This document shows positions 25,465 to 33,479 of a DNA stretch of 64,000 nucleotides, piece after piece. The notes beneath the pieces were generated by a model. The model saw nothing but the letters and a program-made list of their open reading frames with translations, was not told the origin of the DNA and ran no database searches. The stretch's first letter is position 1. Each line of letters opens with the position of its first letter. The stretch spans positions 124,001 to 188,000 of the forward strand of contig NZ_JAKFFT010000010.1 in the NCBI RefSeq assembly GCF_021502655.1, written 5' to 3'. The stretch comes from Dyadobacter sp. CY347. GTDB lineage: Bacteria; Bacteroidota; Bacteroidia; Cytophagales; Spirosomataceae. A program made the position numbers and the translations under genes.

Positions 25465-25829
25465 CCGCAAGACAGGCTGGAAGCACTGAAAGATTACCTG
25501 CCTTAGGCAAAATTGGAAGACTGGGACCTTGAAATGGCGGTGTCCTGGAATTCGGAACCGAAATGGTTACGGCTGCCGATGGTTCACTCGCAGCATTACT
25601 GGGAGCTTCCCCGGGCGCCTCAACAGCTGTCTCGATCATGCTGGAACTGATTCAAAAATGCTTCAAAGAAGCCAAATCAGAAGAATGGCAAGCCGAATTC
25701 AAAAAAATCATCCCATCATTCGGAGAATCCCTTTCCAAAAACGCTGAACTGGCAGCCAAAACACGCGCCAGGACGACGGAAATCCTGGAATTAGGCGCTT
25801 CACATTATTCTGAGGAGTTTACTGCTTAG
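25465..25829 (+). pseudogene. Broken 3' copy of mqo
   Basis: Matches the mqo 3' end from 23449 to 23856. Early in the fragment GAG has become TAG (CTGCCTTAGGC), and 43 bases are deleted after CTTGAAATGG, so it cannot encode Mqo. From 25563 an 88-codon frame is intact. Its protein is identical to the real Mqo C terminus, although eight bases differ (all synonymous, including TAA to TAG). No start signal is seen, so expression is unlikely. Confidence 0.85.
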
Positions 25830-25878
25830 TCGGACGGCTACATTAATTTAGCTGCTGAGATTATATTTATTTTTTCCC

Positions 25879-25911
25879 AAAGCGCTGGATTTAGATCCAG
25901 CGCTTTGCTTG
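25879..25911 (+). terminator. Intrinsic terminator
   Basis: AAAGCGCTGGAT-TTAG-ATCCAGCGCTTT: a perfect 12-base stem with a 4-base loop, followed by GCTTGTTTTT. It lies downstream of the mqo fragment and upstream of C1q paralog 2, probably inherited with the fragment from an intact gene. Confidence 0.75.
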
Positions 25912-26023
25912 TTTTTGACCGTACACTCATCCTACTCCACCGCAGGCTCATCGCTTTCATTTTTCTTAGCCTTTCTAGTGAATATTGGACGTTCAAATGT
26001 TTCATACTATTCACTCAAAAACG

Positions 26024-27118
26024 ATGAGAAAACTAATTACTCCTCTCGCGATCTCAGCTGCACTCTTTTTCGCCAGCCAAAGCTCATTCGCACAAGGTGT
26101 CGGCATTAACACCACCCAACCTGACGCAAGCGCAGCCCTCGACATTACAGGAACAGACAAAGGCTTGCTTATTCCCCGTGTATCGCTGCAATCGCTGACA
26201 GACAACACGACAGTTCCTAATCCCGCGACGGCATTGCTTGTTTATAATACAAATGCAGGGTTAGGAAAAGTTGGGTTTTATTACAATTCTGGAACGCCTG
26301 CAAATCCTGCTTGGAGTCTAATTAACGGGGGAGGAAGCCTTACACTTCCGTTTTCGCAGCTTGGAACAAATAATGGCCCACTGTTTCTGATCAATAATAA
26401 TGATGCGAATGGCAATTCAATTGCCATCAGTGGGCTTGCTGTAAACGCAATCGGCGTAAGGGGAGCTACAGTATCAGGCAAAGGTATTGTCGGACACGCA
26501 ACTTCAACAGGCACAGGAATTTCCGCATCCGCCGCGAATGCCAATGGAAAGGCGCTTGAAGTGAGCGGCCCTATTAAAATCGACGGCCCTGGTCAATCTC
26601 CCGGAAATGGTAAAGTTTTAATGTCTGATGCAAATGGCAATGCAACCTGGCAGAATATTTCGGGAGACGTTGCTTTTAGGGCTAATGGTGTCTTGGGTGG
26701 TGGAAATCAAAACATAGCACTTGGGGCTACGGCAAAAGTAGTTTTTGAAAATGAAGTCTATGATCTCAATCAAAATTACAACGACGCTAATAGCGCTCCT
26801 AACAGCACTTTCATTGCACCAGTTGATGGTCTATATCATTTTGATTTAAACGTTGCCTGGAAAAAGCCACTAAATGTCCCTTCCTTTTACGCGGAGACTC
26901 ATTTGGTCCGAACACGAGGTGGAGTAAAGGTTGTAATAGCCAGTGACTTTGTGCATAGTGCCGTAGACAATTCATCCAAATTGTCCACCGAGGTTAATCT
27001 TTTGGCAGGAGACATGATGCACGTCGAAGTTAAAAATCCCATCACCGAGGGTGGCATTCAACTCTTCACAACAGCAGAGCATAGCTTCTTCAACGGGCGC
27101 CTGGTTATCAAACAATAG
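26024..27118 (+). CDS. Secreted stalk protein with C1q/TNF-like head, paralog 2 (leader type II)
   Basis: A 364-residue exported protein. The leader MRKLITPLAISAALFFASQS ends at SFAQ and is of a different type from paralogs 1 and 3. The stalk (GVGINTTQPDASAALDITGT, LPFSQLGTNNGPLFLINNND, SPGNGKVLMSDANGNATWQN) is near-identical to the others. The head (from about residue 235) has NSTFIAPVDGLYHFDLN and ends FFNGRLVIKQ, and is clearly diverged. In-frame starts at 25997 (ATG) and 25985 (TTG) exist; ATG 26024 gives the cleanest signal peptide. A terminator follows at 27182. Confidence 0.77.
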   Translation: MRKLITPLAISAALFFASQSSFAQGVGINTTQPDASAALDITGTDKGLLIPRVSLQSLTDNTTVPNPATALLVYNTNAGLGKVGFYYNSGTPANPAWSLINGGGSLTLPFSQLGTNNGPLFLINNNDANGNSIAISGLAVNAIGVRGATVSGKGIVGHATSTGTGISASAANANGKALEVSGPIKIDGPGQSPGNGKVLMSDANGNATWQNISGDVAFRANGVLGGGNQNIALGATAKVVFENEVYDLNQNYNDANSAPNSTFIAPVDGLYHFDLNVAWKKPLNVPSFYAETHLVRTRGGVKVVIASDFVHSAVDNSSKLSTEVNLLAGDMMHVEVKNPITEGGIQLFTTAEHSFFNGRLVIKQ

Positions 27119-27181
27119 GTAGTTTTTTATTTATCACCTTTCAGCGCTGCCGATCTATCCCATTTTATTTTTCTTTCAGAG

Positions 27182-27208
27182 TCCCGGAGCAATTCCGGGA
27201 CTTTTTCA
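27182..27208 (+). terminator. Intrinsic terminator after C1q paralog 2
   Basis: AGTCCCGGA-GCAAT-TCCGGGACTTTTT. The stem and the following TTTTCATTTCCGTTTA resemble the mqo terminator at 23883, so the block upstream of paralogs 1 and 3 shares an origin. Confidence 0.8.
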
Positions 27209-27315
27209 TTTCCGTTTATTCACTCAATCACACCGCCTACTCATCGCTTTTGCTATGCTTGGCTGTTATTGCCAATCTTGGGTTTCCATAAATTTAACAT
27301 TATCTGCCTATAAAC

Positions 27316-28461
27316 ATGAGAGCATTCCATTTACCATTCATGAGCAACCAAAAGCTCAAACTGACTTTCTGCAAGCTTGCATTATCTGCCATTCTACTTT
27401 CATCCGCGCCAAGCATTTTCGCCCAGAACGTCGGCATCAACACCACCCAGCCCGATCCCAGCGCTGCTCTTGAAATAGTCGGAACCGACAAAGGTCTGCT
27501 AATTCCACGCGTCTCGCTACAATCTCTTACTGATAATACAACGGTTCCCAATCCTGCGCCAGCATTGCTCGTTTACAATACGAACGCAGGACTAGGAAAA
27601 ACAGGCTTCTATTACAATGCCGGAACGGCGGCAGTCCCTGCATGGAGCCTTGTTGGTGGTGGAGGAAGTTTGACGCTCCCATTTTCGCAATTGGGCACAA
27701 ATAGTGGCCCGCTGTTTCTAATCAATAATAATGATGGAAATGGCACATCAGTTGGTATTAGTGGGCTCGCTGCGAACGCAATCGGAGTAAGAGGTGCCAC
27801 ATTATCTGGCAAAGGTGTTGTCGGACACACATCCTCAGCAGGCACAGGAGTTTTTGCATCCGCTACCGATACCGATGGTAAGGCGCTAGAAGTGAGCGGC
27901 CCAATGAAAATCGCTGGTCCTGGGCAATCACCTGGGAATGGCAAGGTGCTTATGTCTGATGGGAGTGGGAATGCTACTTGGGAGAATGTTGCTGGGAATG
28001 TGGCTTTTCGGGCGAGTGGGGTGCAGGGAGGTGGAAGTGAAGTCATGCCAGGCAATGGCCCATCAGTAAAAATTGCCTTCGCTAATGAAAACTATGATTT
28101 TGGTGATGACTATAACAATGCTAGTGATACCCCGCACAGTACTTTCATAGCTCCCTTCAACGGCGTATACCACTTTGATGCTCAGTTGACATTTTACAGT
28201 ACATTCGCATAAGACAATAAGCCATTGCCTTATGACCATTTTATGAGACTGATATTGGTCAGAAATAACGCTTCCTCTGTAATAGCGCAATCCGAAGGAT
28301 TTATTCATCACAAATTATCGTCCATACTGTCCACGGATATTGAACTTAAATCTGGGGATCAGATTTTTGTGGATGCGTCGGTAGGAACAGACATAGGAGG
28401 ATCAATTAGAGTAAATCCAGAGCAGTCTTTCTTCAATGGTCGTCTCTTGTTTAGAAAATAA
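27316..28461 (+). pseudogene. C1q/TNF-head stalk protein, paralog 3 (leader type I), interrupted by an in-frame stop
   Basis: The same design as paralog 1: leader SNQKLKLTFCKLALSAILLS ending SIFAQ, conserved stalk, then the head from VAFRAS. The reading frame stops at TAA 28210-28212 within the head (TFYSTFA, stop), yet it continues in the same frame through DNKPLPYDHFMRLILVRNN to a normal ending, FFNGRLLFRK, at 28461. A single base change accounts for it; no indel is needed. Either it is a recent nonsense mutation or a sequencing error. As it stands, translation gives 298 residues with a truncated head. Confidence 0.82.
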
Positions 28462-28561
28462 TCCAAACTTGGGTAGCACTCTCATTAATCCAGTATAGCT
28501 ATAACCTCTTCCAGACAACTCGGCAAAACCCAAATTGTAATCGGAGTAGAATTTACTACCG

Positions 28562-29407
28562 TCAAATCGCTAACCACCGCAAAAACCGCAACCCATCCAC
28601 CGCTATCGCCTCCTTCGAAGGCTCCACCTGCCTCCATATCGAAGCAGCCTTGGCAATCACTTTCACATCGGGGGTGAAAGATTCAATAACAATGTCGCCC
28701 TGGTAGTTGATGTTGTCCAGGGCGGCGAAGATTCGGTCCCAGTTGATTTGGTCGTTGCCGGGGGTTCCGCGGTCGCTGCCGGATGCGTGAAGGAGGGCGA
28801 GTTTGTTGCCGGCCAGTTTGATGGCTTGGGCTGGGTCCTTTTCTTCCAGGTTCATGTGGAAGGAATCGAGGTGCACCATTAATGCTTCGCTTCCTACGTC
28901 TGCGATTAGTTTAAGGACTTGCTCACAGGTGTTGATGAAATCGGTTTCGTAGCGGTTAAGGGGTTCTAAGGCTAATTTTACATTGCGTTCGGTGGCGTAA
29001 TTGGCCAGGATTTTAAGGTTCTTTACGGCGGTGCTCCATTGTTTTTGCCTTTTGTCTTCTGGATAAAGGTCAGCACGACCGACAGATGAATAGATGGGAC
29101 CGGCGACGAGCTGACTCCCCAAGACCGGCGCAATGTCGATTAATGTCTGGACGTATTCCAGCGAAGTAACCTGTTCTTTCCGGTTGCCGCGCAGGTCACG
29201 GCCGGGGCAGGTTGCTGCGCATACGGAGCGACATTCCAGATCATTATCGTCAAGTGCTTTCCTGACAAATTCGGCATCAATGTTCGAAGGCTCTTCCACC
29301 GCGATTTCTACGAAATCAAAGCCCCATTCCTTGAACTTCGGAAAAAAGGAAACGCTTTCATTGGTAAATGGGGAGGAGAACAGATACGTATTAATGCCGA
29401 ATTTCAT
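28562..29407 (-). CDS. Sugar phosphate isomerase/epimerase (ketose 3-epimerase-like TIM barrel)
   Basis: A 281-residue xylose-isomerase-like TIM barrel protein. Metal ligands of the ketose 3-epimerase type can be placed: Glu in LALEPLNRYETDF, Asp in MVHLDSFHMNLEE, His in LLHASGSDRGTPG and Glu in DIVIESFTPDV. It is thus likely to invert C3 of a ketose such as psicose/tagatose or ribulose; the exact sugar is not clear. ATG 29405-29407 lies one base after the VCBS gene stop (TAATATG), so the two are translationally close. An upstream in-frame start at 29476 would overlap that gene. Fragments of it lie at 25321-25455 and 32045-32310. Confidence 0.86.
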   Translation of the reverse strand: MKFGINTYLFSSPFTNESVSFFPKFKEWGFDFVEIAVEEPSNIDAEFVRKALDDNDLECRSVCAATCPGRDLRGNRKEQVTSLEYVQTLIDIAPVLGSQLVAGPIYSSVGRADLYPEDKRQKQWSTAVKNLKILANYATERNVKLALEPLNRYETDFINTCEQVLKLIADVGSEALMVHLDSFHMNLEEKDPAQAIKLAGNKLALLHASGSDRGTPGNDQINWDRIFAALDNINYQGDIVIESFTPDVKVIAKAASIWRQVEPSKEAIAVDGLRFLRWLAI

Positions 29408-29408
29408 A

Positions 29409-30614
29409 TTAGCGACTTTGAGTAAAGATGCGAACCCCCTTTTTATTTCCGGTAACAATGTCGAGCAGCCCATCATTGTTCAGATCTTCCACTGTGACAT
29501 GCAGACCTACTCCCGAATCATTGTCAATTTCGTGCCGGGTCCAGCTTGGGACTTTACCAGGCTTGTATTCAAACCAGTAAACAACTGCCGGCTCAAATTC
29601 GCCGGGATCATTTCCGTGGTGGGCGAAATAGCGCTTACCGGTTATAAAATCAATGTTCCCGTCACCATTAACGTCCGCCAGAGCCAGTCCGTGCGTTTGC
29701 GAGAATGTGTTGTCAATGCTGTGGTGACGCCAGGTTGCATTGCCTTGTTCGTCTTTGCCCTGCTCATGCCACCAAATGCCATAATCGTGTGCTGACGCGC
29801 TCAAAACGTCATTCAAACCATCGCCGTTAAGATCCATCACATACATTTGAGAACAATCCTTACCCAGATCCGCAGGATGAAATTTCCAGTCCTCATCTTT
29901 TGCAACTTTGGCTGGACCTTCTGCCGGACCTTCCCACCAGCCATTTTTCACCAAAACATCTTTCCTTCCATCCCCATTGATATCGCCATAACCGATGCCA
30001 TGCGTGTACATATGCGTAGCATTGTTTGGATCGTTACTTATTGTGAATTTCTCCCATTCCGTCTCTCCCTTTTTGGACGGACAACGCAGCCAGATCACTT
30101 TTTTAGCCGTCGGATCATTGCCTAACAAATCCAAACGACCGTCTCCATCGATATCCACCAACATAGGCGATTCATTCCCGACCGAAGAATGGATCACGTG
30201 CGTGGGCCAGTAACCTGGTTTTCCTTTCGGATTTTCGTGCCAAACAGATGCTTTCCCAGGCCAGTCAATGCGGATAAGATCAATCCAGCCATCCTGGTTT
30301 ACGTCCATAGCGAAATCCAGAAATGAATCGCTGTACCCGCCATTGACGATAAATGAATCGGGTTTGGCAAGCTCATGCGCTTTCCAACTGGGTGCTTCAA
30401 ACCAATATGCGCCTGCAAGAATGTCTTTTTTCCCATCCTTGTTTACATCCCCCATGGCTGCGCCTTCGGAAATGAATTTTTTGATTAAAACCTGCTTTTT
30501 AAATGAGACAGTCTTGCCCTTCTTTGCTTTGGTCTGTGCTTGCAACGCCTGGACCGAAAGCATTAAAACCGGGATCAGGAAAAGCCATTTTAACTGTTTT
30601 GCAATTGTTCTCAT
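29409..30614 (-). CDS. Secreted VCBS/FG-GAP repeat protein
   Basis: A 401-residue exported protein with a signal peptide ending at LQAQ. At least six propeller-type repeats carry calcium-binding loops: GDVNKDGKKDILAGAYWFE, DVNQDGWIDLIRID, DIDGDGRLDLLGND, DINGDGRKDVLVKNGWW, DLNGDGLNDVLSASAHDYGI and DVNGDGNIDFITGKRYFAH. No T9SS tail is present. It is the first gene of a two-gene operon with the epimerase, which suggests carbohydrate-related work outside the cytoplasm (inference). Its 5' end is duplicated as a scar at about 32235-32305. Confidence 0.87.
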   Translation of the reverse strand: MRTIAKQLKWLFLIPVLMLSVQALQAQTKAKKGKTVSFKKQVLIKKFISEGAAMGDVNKDGKKDILAGAYWFEAPSWKAHELAKPDSFIVNGGYSDSFLDFAMDVNQDGWIDLIRIDWPGKASVWHENPKGKPGYWPTHVIHSSVGNESPMLVDIDGDGRLDLLGNDPTAKKVIWLRCPSKKGETEWEKFTISNDPNNATHMYTHGIGYGDINGDGRKDVLVKNGWWEGPAEGPAKVAKDEDWKFHPADLGKDCSQMYVMDLNGDGLNDVLSASAHDYGIWWHEQGKDEQGNATWRHHSIDNTFSQTHGLALADVNGDGNIDFITGKRYFAHHGNDPGEFEPAVVYWFEYKPGKVPSWTRHEIDNDSGVGLHVTVEDLNNDGLLDIVTGNKKGVRIFTQSR

Positions 30615-30877
30615 TTATCAAGGATTTAGATTTCTTTCTTTAAAAATGAAAATAGTGACGATTTTACTGCCGCCAAATCTTAGTTAAGGTCAAGTATTTT
30701 CAATCAAACCTTATTGGGTGGAAATAATCTGTCGTCCTAACTTTCTAGTCGCTGCTTTTCTTGTGTTTTAAACCGTTTAATAAACCGGTTCCACCGAAGG
30801 CTTATCGGCTTCTTCGTTATACCTCATTCCCACCCATATTGAACCTTCGAATGTTTCACACTATTCAAACCAAGACG

Positions 30878-31969
30878 ATGAGAAAACTAATTACCCCATT
30901 TGCCATCTCGGCCGCACTTTTATTTGCCAGCCAAAATATTTTCGCCCAAAACGTCGGCATTAACACAACTCAACCCGAACCAAGCGCAGCGCTTGACATT
31001 GTTGGACCAGACAAAGGTTTGCTTATTCCAAGAGTTTCGCTGCAATCCCTCACAGACAATACAACAGTCCCTAATCCCGCAACTGCATTGCTTGTGTATA
31101 ATACCAATGCGGGATTGGGAAAAGCAGGGTTTTACTACAATTCCGGAACGGCAGCAAATCCTGCTTGGAGCCTGATCAACGGAGGCGGAAGCTTAACACT
31201 TCCGTTTTCACAGCTTGGTACAAACAATGGTCCACTGTTTCTGATCAATAATAATGATGCGAATAGTAATTCGATTGCTATTAGTGGGCTTGCGGTTAAT
31301 GCTATCGGTTTAAGAGGAGCAACATCATTGGGTAAAGGGGTTGTTGGCCATTCAGCCTCAGCAGGCACAGGGGTTTTTGCTTCCGCTGCAAATGTTAACG
31401 GAAAAGCGCTGGAAGTAAGCGGCCCAATTACAATCGCTGGCCCAGGTCAGTCGCCTGGGAATGGTAAAGTGCTTACCTCTGATGCTAGTGGGAATGCAAC
31501 TTGGCAAGCAGCCTTAGAGAGAGTAGCCTTCAAGGCTGCCGGTATTCCGCCAAATGGAAGCCAAAGCATTCCCTCCGGTGCAAAAGTGAAGGTTGCTTTT
31601 GCTAATCAAGAGTACGATCTGAATTCTAACTATAATGATATTAACGGATCTCCGCACAGCACGTTCATAGCACCTATTGATGGTATCTACCAATTTAATT
31701 TAAAGTTAGCCTGGAATTCTAATGGTGTAACTGAATCATACAGAACTTACACAAGAATAGTAAGAACAAGAGCAGGAAACCCTATTGATGTGTCGTTCGA
31801 ATCTCTCGAAAGCACGTTTGATGGATCATCCAAGACCTCGGTAGATTTGCAATTAATTCAGGGAGATATGATACACGTCGAGGTCGAGAATGCTGGTTCG
31901 GAGAATTTAGGGATTTTTATAAACAATGAATCAAGCCACTTTAGCGGGCGTCTTGTATTACAACAGTAA
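30878..31969 (+). CDS. Secreted stalk protein with C1q/TNF-like head, paralog 4 (leader type II)
   Basis: A 363-residue exported protein with the same leader type as paralog 2 (MRKLITPFAISAALLFASQN, ending IFAQ). The stalk is conserved (INTTQPEPSAALDIVGPDKG). The head starts near residue 232 (RVAFKAAG) and has HSTFIAPIDGIYQFNLKL and the closing FSGRLVLQQ. Head sequence differs from paralogs 1-3, although the beta-strand pattern is kept. An in-frame ATG at 30851 would add MFHTIQTKT, a peptide also found before paralog 2; ATG 30878 gives the better signal peptide. Confidence 0.77.
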   Translation: MRKLITPFAISAALLFASQNIFAQNVGINTTQPEPSAALDIVGPDKGLLIPRVSLQSLTDNTTVPNPATALLVYNTNAGLGKAGFYYNSGTAANPAWSLINGGGSLTLPFSQLGTNNGPLFLINNNDANSNSIAISGLAVNAIGLRGATSLGKGVVGHSASAGTGVFASAANVNGKALEVSGPITIAGPGQSPGNGKVLTSDASGNATWQAALERVAFKAAGIPPNGSQSIPSGAKVKVAFANQEYDLNSNYNDINGSPHSTFIAPIDGIYQFNLKLAWNSNGVTESYRTYTRIVRTRAGNPIDVSFESLESTFDGSSKTSVDLQLIQGDMIHVEVENAGSENLGIFINNESSHFSGRLVLQQ

Positions 31970-32044
31970 GTAATGAGGCTTAAATCTTAGCGCAACTTTG
32001 TATACTTCAAATGAAAATCCCTCAATAGCATCGACTACACAAGA

Positions 32045-32310
32045 CTTATATCGCCAACCCCTGTAAAAAACACAGTCAACCCATCGCGATCGCCTCCCAA
32101 GTTACCTCTGGGGTCGAGGGTGCGATAACAATGTCGCACCTTTAGTTGATGTTGTCCAGGGCATCGAAAATGCGATCCCAGTCGATTTGGTCGTTGCCGG
32201 GGTTCGTTGGTCGCTGCCGTTGCATTGAGAACGGTGAGAAAAGCCATTTTAATCGCTCGCAATTATTCTCATTTATCAAGGATTTAGTTTCATATTATAA
32301 AAAAGAAAAG
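32045..32310 (-). pseudogene. Decayed remnant of the VCBS-epimerase gene pair
   Basis: Minus-strand remnant. Bases 32235-32310 resemble the start of the VCBS gene (GAAAAGCCATTTTAA, then TTCTCATTTATCAAGGATTT, as at 30583-30627). Bases 32045-32225 resemble the 3' end of the epimerase gene (TTGATGTTGTCCAGGGC). The interior of the VCBS gene and most of the epimerase are missing and the frame is lost. It is what is left of a tandem copy of the operon. Confidence 0.75.
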
Positions 32311-32349
32311 CAAGCCAGTTTAGTGCCATGTACTCAAACGCCGTCACAA

Positions 32350-33432
32350 CTACTCCCTCAAATAATTCCCATATCCAACTATCAAAACAGACAACACAAT
32401 CACCAGAATACCCGAAATAATCGTCCTAAGCGTTTTCTTGCTGATTCCTTTCCATTCTTTCAGGATCAGTCCCCACGAATTAGCGACTAATATGATGAAT
32501 GCCATGTGTAGGATCCATGAGCTTGGGCCGTTGCCTAGTTTGCTTTCGCCCATGCCGTAGAAGAAAAATTGCAGGAACCAGGTTGTGCCGGCGAGGGCGG
32601 AGAAAATGTAGTTGGATAGCAATGGCGTGCGTGAATCGGTGTAGTTGCCGAATGTTTTGTTGCGTGCGTTTAGGAGCATGCACCAGATAAAGTTGGTGGT
32701 AAGCCCGCCCAGGAGAATCACGACATATGTCACATTGTTTTGGAATAAAAATTCTCCCTGGTCCGGGTTCAGCGCTTTCCAGGCTGCATTGGCCTCTTCT
32801 GCCATCACTTTTCCTGCATCAATTCCGAAAGCGAAACATGCGCTCAGTACGCCGGAAATGATCGAAACGGTAAGCCCGAGGCCGATTTTGAATTCTGTTT
32901 TATCATCAGCAATGTATCCGGATTTTTTAAGATCGCTGTCCTTCATCGAACCGGCTTTTCCACAAATGATAATGCCGATCACGCAGACGAGCAGGCCTAG
33001 TAGCACCATTTGTCCCCAGCTGTTTGTGAACAAATCAGAGATCGTGTCTTTTCCCGGTCTGGGTGAAAATTGATAGTAAACCGAAGGAATTAATGCGCCA
33101 AAAACGGAGCAAAGGCCGAGAATAATGGAACTTCCGAGCGAGACGCCGAGATAGCGGACGCCTAACCCGTAAGTGAGTCCACCTATGCCCCACAAAACGC
33201 CAAAAATGTAAGTGATTAGTAAAATGCCTCCGTCGGTGGCGGCAATGATGTCGGTGAAGCCGGGAATGGTCAGATAGGCTGCCAGCGGTGGAACGATGAG
33301 CCAGGAAAACAGTCCGCCGACGATCCAATAGGACTCCCAGGCCCAGCCTTTGACTTGTTTGTATGGAATGTAAAAGCTGCCGGAAGCAAAACCGCCAATA
33401 AAATGGAAAATGACGCCGAGAAGAGCTTGCAT
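32350..33432 (-). CDS. rhaT: L-rhamnose/proton symporter
   Basis: Polytopic inner membrane transporter of the drug/metabolite superfamily, RhaT branch, 360 residues with about ten membrane segments. The N terminus GVIFHFIGGFASGSFYIPYK and the block KGWAWESYWIVGGLFSWLIV are characteristic of RhaT. LTYGLGVRYLGVSLGSSIIL and GTTWFLQFFFYGMGESKLG follow further on. Rhamnose import is the family function. No rhamnose catabolic gene is adjacent, though a ketose epimerase is nearby, so the substrate is not certain. Confidence 0.9.
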   Translation of the reverse strand: MQALLGVIFHFIGGFASGSFYIPYKQVKGWAWESYWIVGGLFSWLIVPPLAAYLTIPGFTDIIAATDGGILLITYIFGVLWGIGGLTYGLGVRYLGVSLGSSIILGLCSVFGALIPSVYYQFSPRPGKDTISDLFTNSWGQMVLLGLLVCVIGIIICGKAGSMKDSDLKKSGYIADDKTEFKIGLGLTVSIISGVLSACFAFGIDAGKVMAEEANAAWKALNPDQGEFLFQNNVTYVVILLGGLTTNFIWCMLLNARNKTFGNYTDSRTPLLSNYIFSALAGTTWFLQFFFYGMGESKLGNGPSSWILHMAFIILVANSWGLILKEWKGISKKTLRTIISGILVIVLSVLIVGYGNYLRE

Positions 33433-33479
33433 GAAAATGAATTTTACCTTGTAAGTGCTTTCACGCGGCTATCTACTTG

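Noticed and set aside
25250..25489. Plus-strand open frame of 79 codons over the epimerase fragment
   Set aside because: It is the complement of a degraded minus-strand epimerase fragment and has no family or start signal.
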